Source of the DNA: an uncultured Roseovarius sp.
Lineage (GTDB): Bacteria; Pseudomonadota; Alphaproteobacteria; Rhodobacterales; Rhodobacteraceae
Reading direction: 5' to 3'
Length of the DNA stretch: 64,000 nt
NCBI RefSeq assembly: GCF_947489715.1
Contig: NZ_CANLER010000012.1
Span: 1-64,000 of the forward strand
Shown here: piece after piece, positions 27,072 through 35,426 of the stretch
Numbering within the stretch: the first letter of the stretch is position 1
Layout: each line of letters starts with the position of its first letter
Position numbers and translations under genes: made by a program
The notes under the pieces: generated by a model
Seen by the model: only the letters and a program-made list of their open reading frames with translations
Told to the model about the DNA's origin: nothing
Database searches by the model: none

Positions 27072-27458
27072 CACGCGCCACGCTCGGCCCATCGCGACAT
27101 TCCTGTCAATGGTGGCCTGCTAGGGCACCTTGTGGGCCAACGCCGCCCTGGGCGCACTTGGCATCGCCGTTGTCACTCACCTCCGGTATCCGGGCCGCGA
27201 CCATCGTTGGCTTTGCTCTTTTGGCGGTGACTGCGCTGTGGCTCTGGGAGCAAATCCGGCACAATCCCGCCAACCACCGCCGATTAGAGCGGATTTGTGC
27301 ACAATTTTAAGAGCTTTTCGCGCGGGGGTTGTCGGCGTCAATCAGGGCGGGTAGCACAGTGGCCTGATCTGGCTTACAGCCTGCAACCTATGCGCGAAAT
27401 ATTGCCGATACTTCTCGCAAGGCTTGTCAGATTCCATACGACTGCGTAGGTGGTCGCC
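27072..27458. other. 387-base interval between rpoD and the antitoxin gene
   Basis: No firm gene is visible. One short frame at 27158-27310 could encode a small membrane peptide and is listed separately. The rest shows no motif or repeat that I can support. Confidence 0.5.
27158..27310 (+). CDS. Possible small single-helix membrane peptide
   Basis: From TTG 27158 a 50-codon frame encodes a short lead, the hydrophobic helix AATIVGFALLAVTALWLW, then a basic tail (EQIRHNPANHRRLERICAQF) ending at TAA 27310; TTG 27170 is an alternative start. The helix followed by positive charge looks like a real small membrane protein. However, no ATG or good ribosome-binding site is present, so it may be a gene remnant or chance. 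Confidence 0.22.
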   Translation: MASPLSLTSGIRAATIVGFALLAVTALWLWEQIRHNPANHRRLERICAQF

Positions 27459-27725
27459 ATGAAACAGGCAAAATTATCCGATCTGCGCAGAAATCTATCC
27501 TCCATGCTGAATGCCGTGAACAATGATCACGAGCCGCTGATCGTGACCCGCAGGCGCGGCAAACCCGTCGTAATGATGTCACTCGAGGATTTTCAGGCGA
27601 TGGATCGTCCTGCCCCCCGTTTCGCCACTTCGCCCAGCATGGACCGGTTGATCAACTCCTTCGCCGAAGTGGACGAGATCGCGTTTCTGCCCCATGCGCT
27701 GGAAGACAGTAAAAAAAGCCAATAG
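27459..27725 (+). CDS. Phd/YefM-family antitoxin without an adjacent toxin
   Basis: The 88-residue protein has the Phd/YefM N-terminal DNA-binding fold (MKQAKLSDLRRNLSSMLNAV, then HEPLIVTRRRGKPVVMMSLE) and a variable C-terminus that would normally bind a RelE- or Doc-type toxin. No toxin frame lies within 250 bases on either side. I chose ATG 27459; a GTG at 27450 would add three residues. It may be a solitary antitoxin acting as a repressor, or a remnant of a toxin-antitoxin pair. Confidence 0.75.
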   Translation: MKQAKLSDLRRNLSSMLNAVNNDHEPLIVTRRRGKPVVMMSLEDFQAMDRPAPRFATSPSMDRLINSFAEVDEIAFLPHALEDSKKSQ

Positions 27726-27877
27726 CAAATAGCGACTGCGTTTAACCTGATCCTCACTCGTATCACTGCGTCACCAACGCCTGCTGGGGATAGGATTGGC
27801 CCTGTCCGCTGCGCGGGATGGATCGGATTTTTGATCTGTTACACCGGGGGTCCGCATCCGGCCTGACGCCGGGGCGA

Positions 27878-27913
27878 GTTTACACAATCCGCGTACACAG
27901 TTTACACAGTTGC
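27878..27913 (+). repeat. 36-bp dispersed element (copy 1)
   Basis: The element starts GTTTACACAATCCGCGTACA and ends TACACAGTTGC. It matches 33 of 36 positions of the reverse complement of 61971-62006. It contains three TACACA or TTACACA units in direct orientation. It lies about 65 bases before the YjbQ gene, so it could act in that promoter, but the second copy sits between convergent gene ends. Confidence 0.7.
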
Positions 27914-27978
27914 AACTTTCCGGGCTGCGGTCGGGGGCTTGTGGCGCGTGCCCGATTGCAGCAATCATGCGGCCCATG

Positions 27979-28398
27979 ATGCAGACGGTTTTCTCTCTCC
28001 AGACCCGCGGTCAGGGTCTTTATGAATTTACGCCGCAGGTCTCGGCATGGCTGCGCGATGCCAAGGCAGATCAGGGTCTGCTGACGCTTTTCATCCGTCA
28101 CACCTCGGCCAGCCTGTTGATTCAGGAAAACGCCGATCCTGAAGTGCAGAGCGACCTTTTGCATTATTTTCAAAGGCTTGTGCCGCCAACCACCGACCCG
28201 TCGATGGCCTACCTGACCCACACCTATGAAGGTCCTGACGATATGCCCGCTCACATCAAGGCCGCGATGATGCCGGTCAACCTCAGCATCCCGGTTTCGG
28301 AAGGGCATATAATGCTGGGTACATGGCAGGGGATTTACCTGTTTGAACACCGAAATGCGCCTCATACCCGCCAGATTGCTGCTCATCTAGCGGTATAA
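27979..28398 (+). CDS. YjbQ/UPF0047 family protein
   Basis: The 139-residue protein matches the YjbQ family throughout: LLTLFIRHTSASLLIQENAD near 35, SEGHIMLGTWQGIYLFEHRN near 110 and the terminal RQIAAHLAV. Family members have weak thiamine-phosphate-synthase activity as reported for E. coli YjbQ, and the conserved His and Asp residues suggest a metal site, but the true role is unsettled. Starts at ATG 27967, 27976 and 27979 are possible; I chose 27979 by resemblance to family N-termini (MQTVFSLQTRGQGLYEF). Confidence 0.85.
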   Translation: MQTVFSLQTRGQGLYEFTPQVSAWLRDAKADQGLLTLFIRHTSASLLIQENADPEVQSDLLHYFQRLVPPTTDPSMAYLTHTYEGPDDMPAHIKAAMMPVNLSIPVSEGHIMLGTWQGIYLFEHRNAPHTRQIAAHLAV

Positions 28399-28439
28399 AT
28401 TCCCCTCTACCCAAAACCTTGCGGCTGTCCTATAGTGAC

Positions 28440-28448
28440 TGTGGATAA
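28440..28448 (-). promoter_or_regulatory. Consensus DnaA box before nrdR
   Basis: TGTGGATAA on the plus strand is the reverse complement of the DnaA box TTATCCACA, a perfect match. It lies 52 bases before the nrdR start at 28501. A single box could be chance; DnaA control of ribonucleotide reductase genes is known in E. coli. Confidence 0.4.
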
Positions 28449-28500
28449 CTGGGCAAAAGACCCAAATGACAGGTGGCAGAGAAGAAGAGGGGAACGGCTG

Positions 28501-28983
28501 ATGCGCTGTCCGTTTTGCGGAAATATAGATACACAGGTCAAAGACTCGCGCCCCGCAGAAGACCACGTGTCAATCCGGCGACGCCGTTTCTGCCCGGCTT
28601 GTGGTGGACGTTTCACAACATATGAACGGGTACAGCTGCGTGATCTGGTTGTGGTCAAAACCAACGGCCGGCGCGAAGATTTCGACCGCGACAAGCTTGA
28701 ACGGTCGATCCGTATCGCACTACAGAAACGCCCGATTGAGCCGGAACGGATCGAGCAGATGATCTCAGGCATCGTGCGGCGGCTGGAAAGCATGGGCGAG
28801 ACGGATATCCCGTCCAAGACCGTGGGTGAAATCGTGATGGAAAGCCTGGCACGGATTGATACCGTGGCCTATGTGCGCTTTGCCAGCGTCTATAAGAATT
28901 TTCAGGCGGCGGATGATTTTGACAAATTTGTCAGTGAGTTACGCCCCGATACCTCTGCATCTGAAGACCCTTCGGACGGGTGA
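28501..28983 (+). CDS. nrdR: Transcriptional repressor NrdR
   Basis: The 160-residue repressor senses ATP/dATP and represses ribonucleotide reductase genes. It has the N-terminal zinc ribbon (MRCPFCGN and [14 protein letters not shown], cysteines at 3, 6, 31 and 34) and an ATP-cone domain from about 49 ([20 protein letters not shown]). The start MRCPFCGN is invariant in the family, and GAGGGGAACG precedes it. The ribD start (GTG) overlaps its stop. The nrdR-ribD pairing is widespread. Confidence 0.96.
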   Translation: MRCPFCGNIDTQVKDSRPAEDHVSIRRRRFCPACGGRFTTYERVQLRDLVVVKTNGRREDFDRDKLERSIRIALQKRPIEPERIEQMISGIVRRLESMGETDIPSKTVGEIVMESLARIDTVAYVRFASVYKNFQAADDFDKFVSELRPDTSASEDPSDG

Positions 28984-30074
28984 GCGCCCGCGACGAAAGG
29001 TTTATGTCGCTGGCTCTGATGTTGGGCCGGCGCGGTCAGGGGCGTACTTGGCCGAACCCTGCTGTGGGCTGTGTTATCGTCAAGGATGGTCGGATTGTCG
29101 GTCGGGGTAGGACAGCCGATGGCGGTCGCCCACATGCCGAAACGCAAGCTCTGAAACAGGCTGGTGAATCGGCCCAGGGCGCCACTGCCTATGTCTCGTT
29201 GGAACCTTGTGCCCATCACGGTCAGACGCCCCCATGCGCCGAGGCTTTGGTGACGGCAGGGATCGCGCGTGTGGTGGCCCCGCTGGCTGATAGTGATCCA
29301 CGTGTGGCAGGTCAGGGATTTGCATTTCTGCAAAATGCAGGGGTCGACGTCACGACCGGCGTTTTGGCGGATGAGGCCGCAGGTGATCTTGATGGGTTCT
29401 TCATGCGCACCGAACATGGTCGTCCGCATCTGACCCTGAAGCTTGCCAGTTCCTTTGACGGTCGCATCGCCACGGCCACTGGCCAAAGCCAATGGATTAC
29501 GGGCCCAAGCGCCCGCCGCCACGTCCACAGTCTGCGCGCCCGCCACGATGCTGTCATGGTCGGTGCCGGTACTGCACGCGCTGACGATCCGTCGTTGACG
29601 GTGCGGGACCTTGGCATCATGCAGCAACCGGTGCGGGTGGTCGTTTCTCGCAGGTTGGATTTACCGATGATGTCCAAGCTTGCGCGATCTGCCAAGATCG
29701 CACCACTGTGGCTCTGTCACGGACCCGATGCCGATCCGGCGCTGATTGAGGCATGGCAGGGGATCGGTGCGACGCTGATTTCCTGTGATTTGACGGGACG
29801 GCAGCTTGATGTTCGTTCGGTGCTGCGGCAGCTGGGTGCAAAGGGGCTAACGCGGGTCTTTTGCGAAGGTGGAAGCGGGCTTGCCGCTTCAATCCTGTCG
29901 GCGGATCTTGTGGACGAGCTGGTCGGCTATACTGCAGGGATGACCATCGGTGCCGAGGGGTTGCCCGCAATCGGAGCCTTGGGACTGAGCAATTTGGGTG
30001 ATGCCCCGCGCTTTAAGCTCGCAGAGAGCCGTTTGATCGGCGTTGATATACTGCATCGGTGGGTGCGGGTGTAG
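28980..30074 (+). CDS. ribD: Bifunctional riboflavin deaminase/reductase RibD
   Basis: RibD carries out the second and third steps of riboflavin synthesis. Residues 1-145 are the deaminase with HAETQAL (His-Glu) and [12 protein letters not shown] (zinc cysteines). Residues 150-364 are the reductase, with [40 protein letters not shown] and [16 protein letters not shown] 28980 overlaps the nrdR stop (GTGA). In many relatives ribE follows directly; here an opposite-strand capsule block intervenes and ribE lies 4.8 kb further on. Confidence 0.94.
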   Translation: MSARDERFMSLALMLGRRGQGRTWPNPAVGCVIVKDGRIVGRGRTADGGRPHAETQALKQAGESAQGATAYVSLEPCAHHGQTPPCAEALVTAGIARVVAPLADSDPRVAGQGFAFLQNAGVDVTTGVLADEAAGDLDGFFMRTEHGRPHLTLKLASSFDGRIATATGQSQWITGPSARRHVHSLRARHDAVMVGAGTARADDPSLTVRDLGIMQQPVRVVVSRRLDLPMMSKLARSAKIAPLWLCHGPDADPALIEAWQGIGATLISCDLTGRQLDVRSVLRQLGAKGLTRVFCEGGSGLAASILSADLVDELVGYTAGMTIGAEGLPAIGALGLSNLGDAPRFKLAESRLIGVDILHRWVRV

Positions 30075-30093
30075 CCGTACCGCTATTGCCGGT

Positions 30094-32118
30094 TCACCGC
30101 CAGATCCCTGAATAAGAAGCAAAAATCCCTTGTAGTTTGGAGAGTATCCGGTTTGCTGCACCGGGATGAGGGACCGCGCCCGAGGCCAACCTGTCTATGG
30201 CCGTCTCGACCGAGCAGGCGGTGCCGGTGAGCGGATCGAAGTAACGCGGATAGTCAATCAGCGCAGCATGTACCAGCCCTGTCAAACTGGGTTTCGCGGT
30301 ACGGCGACCGGGGACAACGCCAACATCGCGGGTTAGCGCCCAGCCCGCGTAGAACGGCGCGCCAGTAGTGGTCACGGCCACGCCGCGGATCAATGCTTCG
30401 AACCCCATGAGCGAGGTCATGGTCCACACCTCATCCACCTGTTGCAGCAAGGCGGCAGGATCGGCGTGATCCAGTACGAAATCTGCCAGCTCCGCCATTT
30501 CGGCAGGATCGATTTTGCCTGCTCTGAGCCCTGCTTCAACATCTGGGTGCGGTTTGTAGAGAATGATTGATTCTGGGTTCTCAGCCCTCACACGCTCCAG
30601 CAGCGCTTGATTGGTAGAGACCGTGCCTGCGCCAAGGCGGATCGAGGCATCATCCTCGACCTGACCTGGCACCAGAATACGGTGTCCGACCGGTAAATCC
30701 GCTACGCCTTTACCCAGATTGTATTTCGAGAGGCCGAGCCTGATGATGCTTGAAATTAGCCTTTCAGCCCGGATTTCCTGATCGGGGCGCAGGGTGGCCC
30801 GTTTTGCAATCCATTCTTCCAGACGGCTGGGAGAGCTGGGATCATAGTATATGCCTAGATCGTCGCAGACCAGCGATAGTGGCGGAACCAGTTTCGCACC
30901 CAATCCGCGTGAGCGCAGAAATCCGTCTTCGATACGCAGAGCGGCCGGCGGTGCGCGCTCGATCTGGCTGGCCCAAGCCATGATGCGTTTATCCTTGGCG
31001 GGTGTGCCGCTATTGTGAAAAATTACGCGACCGTGTTGACCAAAGAAACGTTGCAAGGGCCTGCGTTTCCATAGTCGCATCCCGTGGGCTGACCAACCTT
31101 GCCGATCCTCGCGCCAGCATCTTACCTGTGCCTCAAGGATGGCCAGGGCATCCTCTATTTCGCACAGACAGTCGCGATGCGGATCGTACCAGGTGGGGTA
31201 AAGGATCATGGCGGCGGCAAAAAGCTGTGCGCGGCTGAGGGGGCGCCCGCGCCGGGCAAGGGACACCGGGTGGCGATCTTCGGTCAGGTTCCAACCGGCA
31301 TAGAAGGGCTGTCCAAAAACTTGTGGTCTGTGACCTGCAAAAATGGCCTCGAAACCCATTTGCGAGCTGACAGTGTAGACCGCGACAGCGCCGTCAAAAA
31401 GCGCCCAGGGGCTGACCCGGTCGGCCAATAGTTCGATGCGGTCTGAAGCATCCTGGGGGCCGAAATATCCGGGCCGGTTGCCATCCGCTGTTTCCGGGTG
31501 CGTTTTGATCAGAACTTTCGCGCCGGGGTGATCTTCCTGCGCATAGTAAAGCATTTCGCGGAAGGTGTTGGCATCCGCCTGCCCGTGGATCACGCTGGCA
31601 TCGCCCTTGGTCTGGTCAATCACCAGAACATAACCGGGATCGGGGCAGGGGGTGGTAGGGTCGAAAGCGTTGTATTTACTCAGATGTGCCTCTTGCAGAT
31701 AAGCAATCGCCCCCCGCGCGCGATCCATCAGAGCGGTGTCATCCAGGGGATGCGTGGCCAGCAGATGCTCCAGATCCGAAGGCTGGCTGCTGTCGAAATG
31801 CACCCCAGTTTGGTCAATCACTAGACCAAGCGGAGGTGTCCCCTCACGGCCAGGATGGACCGAGCGCAAAAACGCGTCTTCTACCCGGATTATCCCCGCG
31901 CCGGTGCTTTCCGCGACCGCTTCGCCACGCTTTGCATAAGGGGAATGGCCCCAAACCGCGATCAGATCGTCAGCAGAGGGTTTGCCGATCTGCAACGGAT
32001 AACCGGCCAATTCCAGCATGCGGCGAACGCGGCGCTGACGCAGAAACCCGGCGTTAAAATAGAAAACCCGCCGGGGTGTCGCAGCCCCGGCGGGAGAACG
32101 CTTTTCGTCATCGGACAT
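30094..32118 (-). CDS. KpsC-like capsule glycosyltransferase
   Basis: The 674-residue protein shows a clear internal duplication typical of KpsC, which builds the beta-Kdo linker on the lipid anchor of exported capsule. Motifs appear twice: RVEDAFLRSVHPG and RIEDGFLRSRGLG; VLIKTHPE and ILYKPHPD; QMGFEAIFAG and LMGFEALIRG; GQPFYAGWNLTED and GAPFYAGWALTRD. Each half is one Kdo transferase domain. I chose ATG 32118, sharing one base with the stop of the export gene upstream (TGATG), and not the longer in-frame extension. It is last in the block kpsS-like, export protein, kpsC-like. Confidence 0.9.
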   Translation of the reverse strand: MSDDEKRSPAGAATPRRVFYFNAGFLRQRRVRRMLELAGYPLQIGKPSADDLIAVWGHSPYAKRGEAVAESTGAGIIRVEDAFLRSVHPGREGTPPLGLVIDQTGVHFDSSQPSDLEHLLATHPLDDTALMDRARGAIAYLQEAHLSKYNAFDPTTPCPDPGYVLVIDQTKGDASVIHGQADANTFREMLYYAQEDHPGAKVLIKTHPETADGNRPGYFGPQDASDRIELLADRVSPWALFDGAVAVYTVSSQMGFEAIFAGHRPQVFGQPFYAGWNLTEDRHPVSLARRGRPLSRAQLFAAAMILYPTWYDPHRDCLCEIEDALAILEAQVRCWREDRQGWSAHGMRLWKRRPLQRFFGQHGRVIFHNSGTPAKDKRIMAWASQIERAPPAALRIEDGFLRSRGLGAKLVPPLSLVCDDLGIYYDPSSPSRLEEWIAKRATLRPDQEIRAERLISSIIRLGLSKYNLGKGVADLPVGHRILVPGQVEDDASIRLGAGTVSTNQALLERVRAENPESIILYKPHPDVEAGLRAGKIDPAEMAELADFVLDHADPAALLQQVDEVWTMTSLMGFEALIRGVAVTTTGAPFYAGWALTRDVGVVPGRRTAKPSLTGLVHAALIDYPRYFDPLTGTACSVETAIDRLASGAVPHPGAANRILSKLQGIFASYSGIWR

Positions 32119-33263
32119 CACAGTCCAAGCGTATCCTCGGCTGTTGAAACCGACCCTACAGCACCAAGTGTGCCGGTAAGGGCTGAGATGACCTTGCTCC
32201 ATTGGGCGAACGGTGCCTCGGTTACGTAGATCGTATCATCATCCCGGATCGCGAAATCACGAGCCATGAACATGCCGTTGGGCTGTGTCAGGTCAAGCAC
32301 ATAGACCAGACGTTGGGCACCGATAAGGTCATCGCGGCCCAGAACCTGATTGGCAATTTCAGCGGGTTCGTTGCGCATGATGAAGACGCCAGTCGGGTCC
32401 GCTGCCCCTGCTGTCAGCCCGCCGACAGTGGCAATCGCTTCGACTGCGCTGAGAGTTTGGGTTTCAAAGGTCACGCGAGCCTGCGATCCGGTTGCCCCAA
32501 GCGCTGTGAAGGCGCGCGTGTCCTGTTCAACGAGGATACGGTCACCGCCGCGCAAGGCGATGTCGAATTCGGGGTTTTTGAATAAGTCCTGGAACCAGAC
32601 CTTCGACTGGTGTTCCCCGCGGATCACGGTGACTTGGGCGACTTCGGGCGGAATGGCGACGCCACCTGCAGCGGCCAGCATCGCAGACAGCCTGCGGGTT
32701 GGTTGTTCGATAGGATAAACACCCTGACCATTAACAGCGCCGACCAGAGATACCGTTGAGCCGTTACCGGCAAGCCTGCGCACCTCGACCTGCGGGTCAG
32801 GCGTTTGTTCGTCCAGCTTGGCAGTGATGATCCGGCGGATCGCCTCGGGCGAGTTGCCAGCGGCGCGGATGCGCCCGGCATAGGGCACGAAGATGAAACC
32901 GGCACCGTCGACCTGAACTTCTTCCAGCACGGTCTGGCTCTGAGCTTCGCCTGCCAGAAGGCCGTCATCGACGTTTTCCCAGATGGTCAGCCCCAGCGTA
33001 TCGCCGGGACGGATGGTATCTGCGCCGATTGACCCGGCTCTCAGAAAACTGTCACTGAAGCCGAGGGCAGGTTGCACCGCTGTCGCGCGGGTCACCCTGT
33101 CATTTACGGATACAACGAAGGCATCGCCGGATTTTTGCACTGATCCCGCATAGATCTCTTTCTTGTTCGGCCCGACGCGGGGAAGCGTGCCACAGGACGC
33201 CACCATGGCCACAACGACGAAAAGGGCGACGGACTTCGCCCAGCGTTTGGATTGGGAGTTCAC
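32118..33263 (-). CDS. Outer-membrane polysaccharide export protein (Wza/KpsD-like)
   Basis: The 381-residue lipoprotein has a signal peptide with lipobox VASC (Cys24), then the polysaccharide biosynthesis/export domain (about 80-170: IRPGDTLGLTIWENVDDGLL, QVDGAGFIFVPYAGRI) and two SLBB-like repeats (VSLVGAVNGQGVYPIE, ARVTFETQTLSAVEAI). It should form the outer-membrane channel for capsule export. The start is GTG 33263, with GAGGAG about ten bases before it. It lies between the two Kdo transferase genes; the ABC transporter KpsMT and KpsE are not in this window. Confidence 0.9.
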   Translation of the reverse strand: MNSQSKRWAKSVALFVVVAMVASCGTLPRVGPNKKEIYAGSVQKSGDAFVVSVNDRVTRATAVQPALGFSDSFLRAGSIGADTIRPGDTLGLTIWENVDDGLLAGEAQSQTVLEEVQVDGAGFIFVPYAGRIRAAGNSPEAIRRIITAKLDEQTPDPQVEVRRLAGNGSTVSLVGAVNGQGVYPIEQPTRRLSAMLAAAGGVAIPPEVAQVTVIRGEHQSKVWFQDLFKNPEFDIALRGGDRILVEQDTRAFTALGATGSQARVTFETQTLSAVEAIATVGGLTAGAADPTGVFIMRNEPAEIANQVLGRDDLIGAQRLVYVLDLTQPNGMFMARDFAIRDDDTIYVTEAPFAQWSKVISALTGTLGAVGSVSTAEDTLGL

Positions 33264-33358
33264 TGCTCGGTCTCCTCGACCTGTTTATACTGCCTCGGTC
33301 TTTTTTAGGTAAGTTAGCGGAATCCCGATGTAAAATCCAGAGATTGTAACGGCGTGGC

Positions 33359-34651
33359 TTAACTGACGACGTGCAACTGTTGCCTTGGGGCCGCGGTGCC
33401 GGATTTCAATGCATCATAGGGATCGTCCGCTGTAAGCAGCATGTCGACCACCTGTCGCATCAATTGGCGACGCCCGCGCGAGGAATAAAACCCGCCCGCG
33501 ATCTGGCTGGTTTCAAGCAGATACCGGCGATAATCTTTATAGGCACGATGATCGGGGCGTTCTGCACCGGCAAAGAAATCGATGAGGGGTTCGGTAGAGA
33601 CGAATTCCGGTTTGTCATAGACGGCCTGGCCAAAGGTTTTGAGCGGAATGCCCCGCCACAGCACTTGTTGCGCTGCGGTAGAGTTCACGGTGACGGCGCT
33701 ACGTGCCTCGTCCAGCAATTTCGCCAGTTTGCCGCCGCGCACGTAATGTACCCGCCCCTCAAGTCCGCGTGCTTTCGCCAACCGCTTCAACTCCCGCCGG
33801 ATCGGCGCGCGGCCGTCTTCCAGCGGATGGGCTTTGACCACCAAATGGTGATGCGGCGGCGCTCCTTTCGCGAAACCGTCGATCACCGTTTCCAGAAACT
33901 CCGCCATGGTTGAGAAAGGTGAATGCGCCTGGAAAGACGCATCGTGTTCCAACTGCAAAAGCGCCAGATGATAGGGGAAACCACCGTATTTGATGCGCAA
34001 GGTAGCAATCCGGCGATCCAATGCCTGCGCGGGCATCAATAGCAGTCGCTGTAGGTAAAGCTTGAATTCCTGAGACACACTCAAGCTGCGATGTGGTTGA
34101 AAGTTTCGGTAGCGGCGGTTCATCAGAAAAACGAAGCCATGATAGACCGCGCCATAAAAGATATGCTCACGCATGTCGCCCCAACTTGCCGGAGGCAACG
34201 GTGCGTCCATATCAGAATTTTCCAAGGCGCTGCGCATGTCGTCGATGCTCATGTCCATCAACCGGGAATGGCCATTGGTTCCGTCACGCTCATATGTCAC
34301 CCAATAAGGGCGCATGTAACCCTCTTCGAAGACGTGGATGCGCAACCCCAGGGCGCGGGCGCGCTGCACAGCCTGCGCGTGGATCGGACGCGTATCGCCA
34401 TATAGGACGATGTCGGTCACGTTCTTCTCGGTAACCAGGTTCGAGAATGCATCGGACCAATCCGCGCTGTCACCTAGATAGGGAATGTAGCTTGCCTTGT
34501 CGCGCCAGAACGCCCGGTCGCCGGCGTTAAATCCGACGCGCCAGACCTCAGCACCGGATTTACGCAACATGCGGCCCAATTTGCTGAAAAACGGCCCGTG
34601 TGGTCCCTGAAGGAACAGAAACACGCGGTCTTTTCCCGTCAGAATTTCCAT
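33359..34651 (-). CDS. KpsS-like capsule glycosyltransferase
   Basis: The 430-residue protein resembles KpsS, the enzyme that adds the first Kdo to phosphatidylglycerol during capsule linker synthesis. Motifs include FLFLQGPHGPFFSKLGRMLR at the start, LYGDTRPIHAQAVQRARALG near 100, IHVFEEGYMRPYWVTYERDG, LVVKAHPLEDGR near 275 and TVNSTAAQQVLWRGIPLKTF near 325. Its upstream region (34652-34835) is shared with the divergent ribE gene. It is the first gene of the three-gene capsule block. Confidence 0.88.
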   Translation of the reverse strand: MEILTGKDRVFLFLQGPHGPFFSKLGRMLRKSGAEVWRVGFNAGDRAFWRDKASYIPYLGDSADWSDAFSNLVTEKNVTDIVLYGDTRPIHAQAVQRARALGLRIHVFEEGYMRPYWVTYERDGTNGHSRLMDMSIDDMRSALENSDMDAPLPPASWGDMREHIFYGAVYHGFVFLMNRRYRNFQPHRSLSVSQEFKLYLQRLLLMPAQALDRRIATLRIKYGGFPYHLALLQLEHDASFQAHSPFSTMAEFLETVIDGFAKGAPPHHHLVVKAHPLEDGRAPIRRELKRLAKARGLEGRVHYVRGGKLAKLLDEARSAVTVNSTAAQQVLWRGIPLKTFGQAVYDKPEFVSTEPLIDFFAGAERPDHRAYKDYRRYLLETSQIAGGFYSSRGRRQLMRQVVDMLLTADDPYDALKSGTAAPRQQLHVVS

Positions 34652-34835
34652 TTACACATCGACCCTTTAACACTTGTGTTCGGATTAAAGCCGAATTTGG
34701 GCGAAATTGTGGCCGAACAATCAGTGCGGCTTGCCAGCTAGCGGAGGCAAGTCTAAAGCGGACATGGTTAAATTTGCATAACCTTATTTGCGTGCGATGC
34801 ATTAGGTGTTGCCGAAATACAAACGGAGGCAAGCG

Positions 34836-35423
34836 ATGTTCACGGGGATTATCACCGATACCGGCAAGGTGAGGCAATTGACGCAGCTTGGTGATTTGCG
34901 CGCCCGTATCGGCACGGCCTACCAGACTGCAGGGATAGAAATCGGTGCGTCTATCGCGTGTGACGGTGTGTGTTTGACCGTAGTTGCATTAGGCGATGAC
35001 TGGTTTGACGCCGATGTTTCTGCGGAAACGCTGTCAAAGACCAACCTGGGCAAGTGGGCCGAGGGGAAGCGCATCAACCTGGAGCGTGCGTTGAAGGTTG
35101 GTGACGAGTTGGGCGGCCACATCGTGTCGGGCCATGTTGATGGTCTGGCTGAAGTCGTCGCTGTCACGGACGAGGGTGACAGCACACGGGTCAAATTGCG
35201 GGCTCCCAAGGACCTAGCGCGTTTCATTGCCCCCAAGGGCTCTGTCGCCTTGAACGGGACATCGCTTACCGTGAATGAAGTCGATGGCCAAGATTTTGGC
35301 ATCAACTTCATCCCACACACTAAACAGGTCACGACCTGGGGTGATGTATCGGTGGGTGATCCGATCAATCTCGAGATCGATACTTTAGCGCGATATGTGG
35401 CACGTCTGGCCGAAACCGCGTGA
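34836..35423 (+). CDS. ribE: Riboflavin synthase alpha chain
   Basis: Riboflavin synthase dismutates 6,7-dimethyl-8-ribityllumazine to riboflavin. The 195-residue protein starts MFTGIITDTGKV, the invariant family N-terminus, and has two lumazine-binding barrels; SIACDGVCLTVV and LNGTSLTVNEV are the matching motifs of the two repeats. ATG 34836 has GGAGG before it. It is separated from ribD by a minus-strand capsule block and ends four bases from the opposite-strand PAP2 gene. I see no FMN riboswitch in the 184-base leader. Confidence 0.95.
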   Translation: MFTGIITDTGKVRQLTQLGDLRARIGTAYQTAGIEIGASIACDGVCLTVVALGDDWFDADVSAETLSKTNLGKWAEGKRINLERALKVGDELGGHIVSGHVDGLAEVVAVTDEGDSTRVKLRAPKDLARFIAPKGSVALNGTSLTVNEVDGQDFGINFIPHTKQVTTWGDVSVGDPINLEIDTLARYVARLAETA

Positions 35424-35426
35424 TCT

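Noticed and set aside
27130-27354. 74-residue frame after rpoD
   Set aside because: It lacks a credible start, composition and motif; a different frame of the same DNA gives the better small-peptide candidate.
27346-27400. tRNA-like string GGGCGGGTAGCACAGTGG
   Set aside because: It resembles the start of a tRNA D arm, but no anticodon or T arm with matching acceptor follows.
34652-34835. FMN riboswitch before ribE
   Set aside because: I looked for the conserved RFN-element segments and found none; the leader shows only an ordinary ribosome-binding site.
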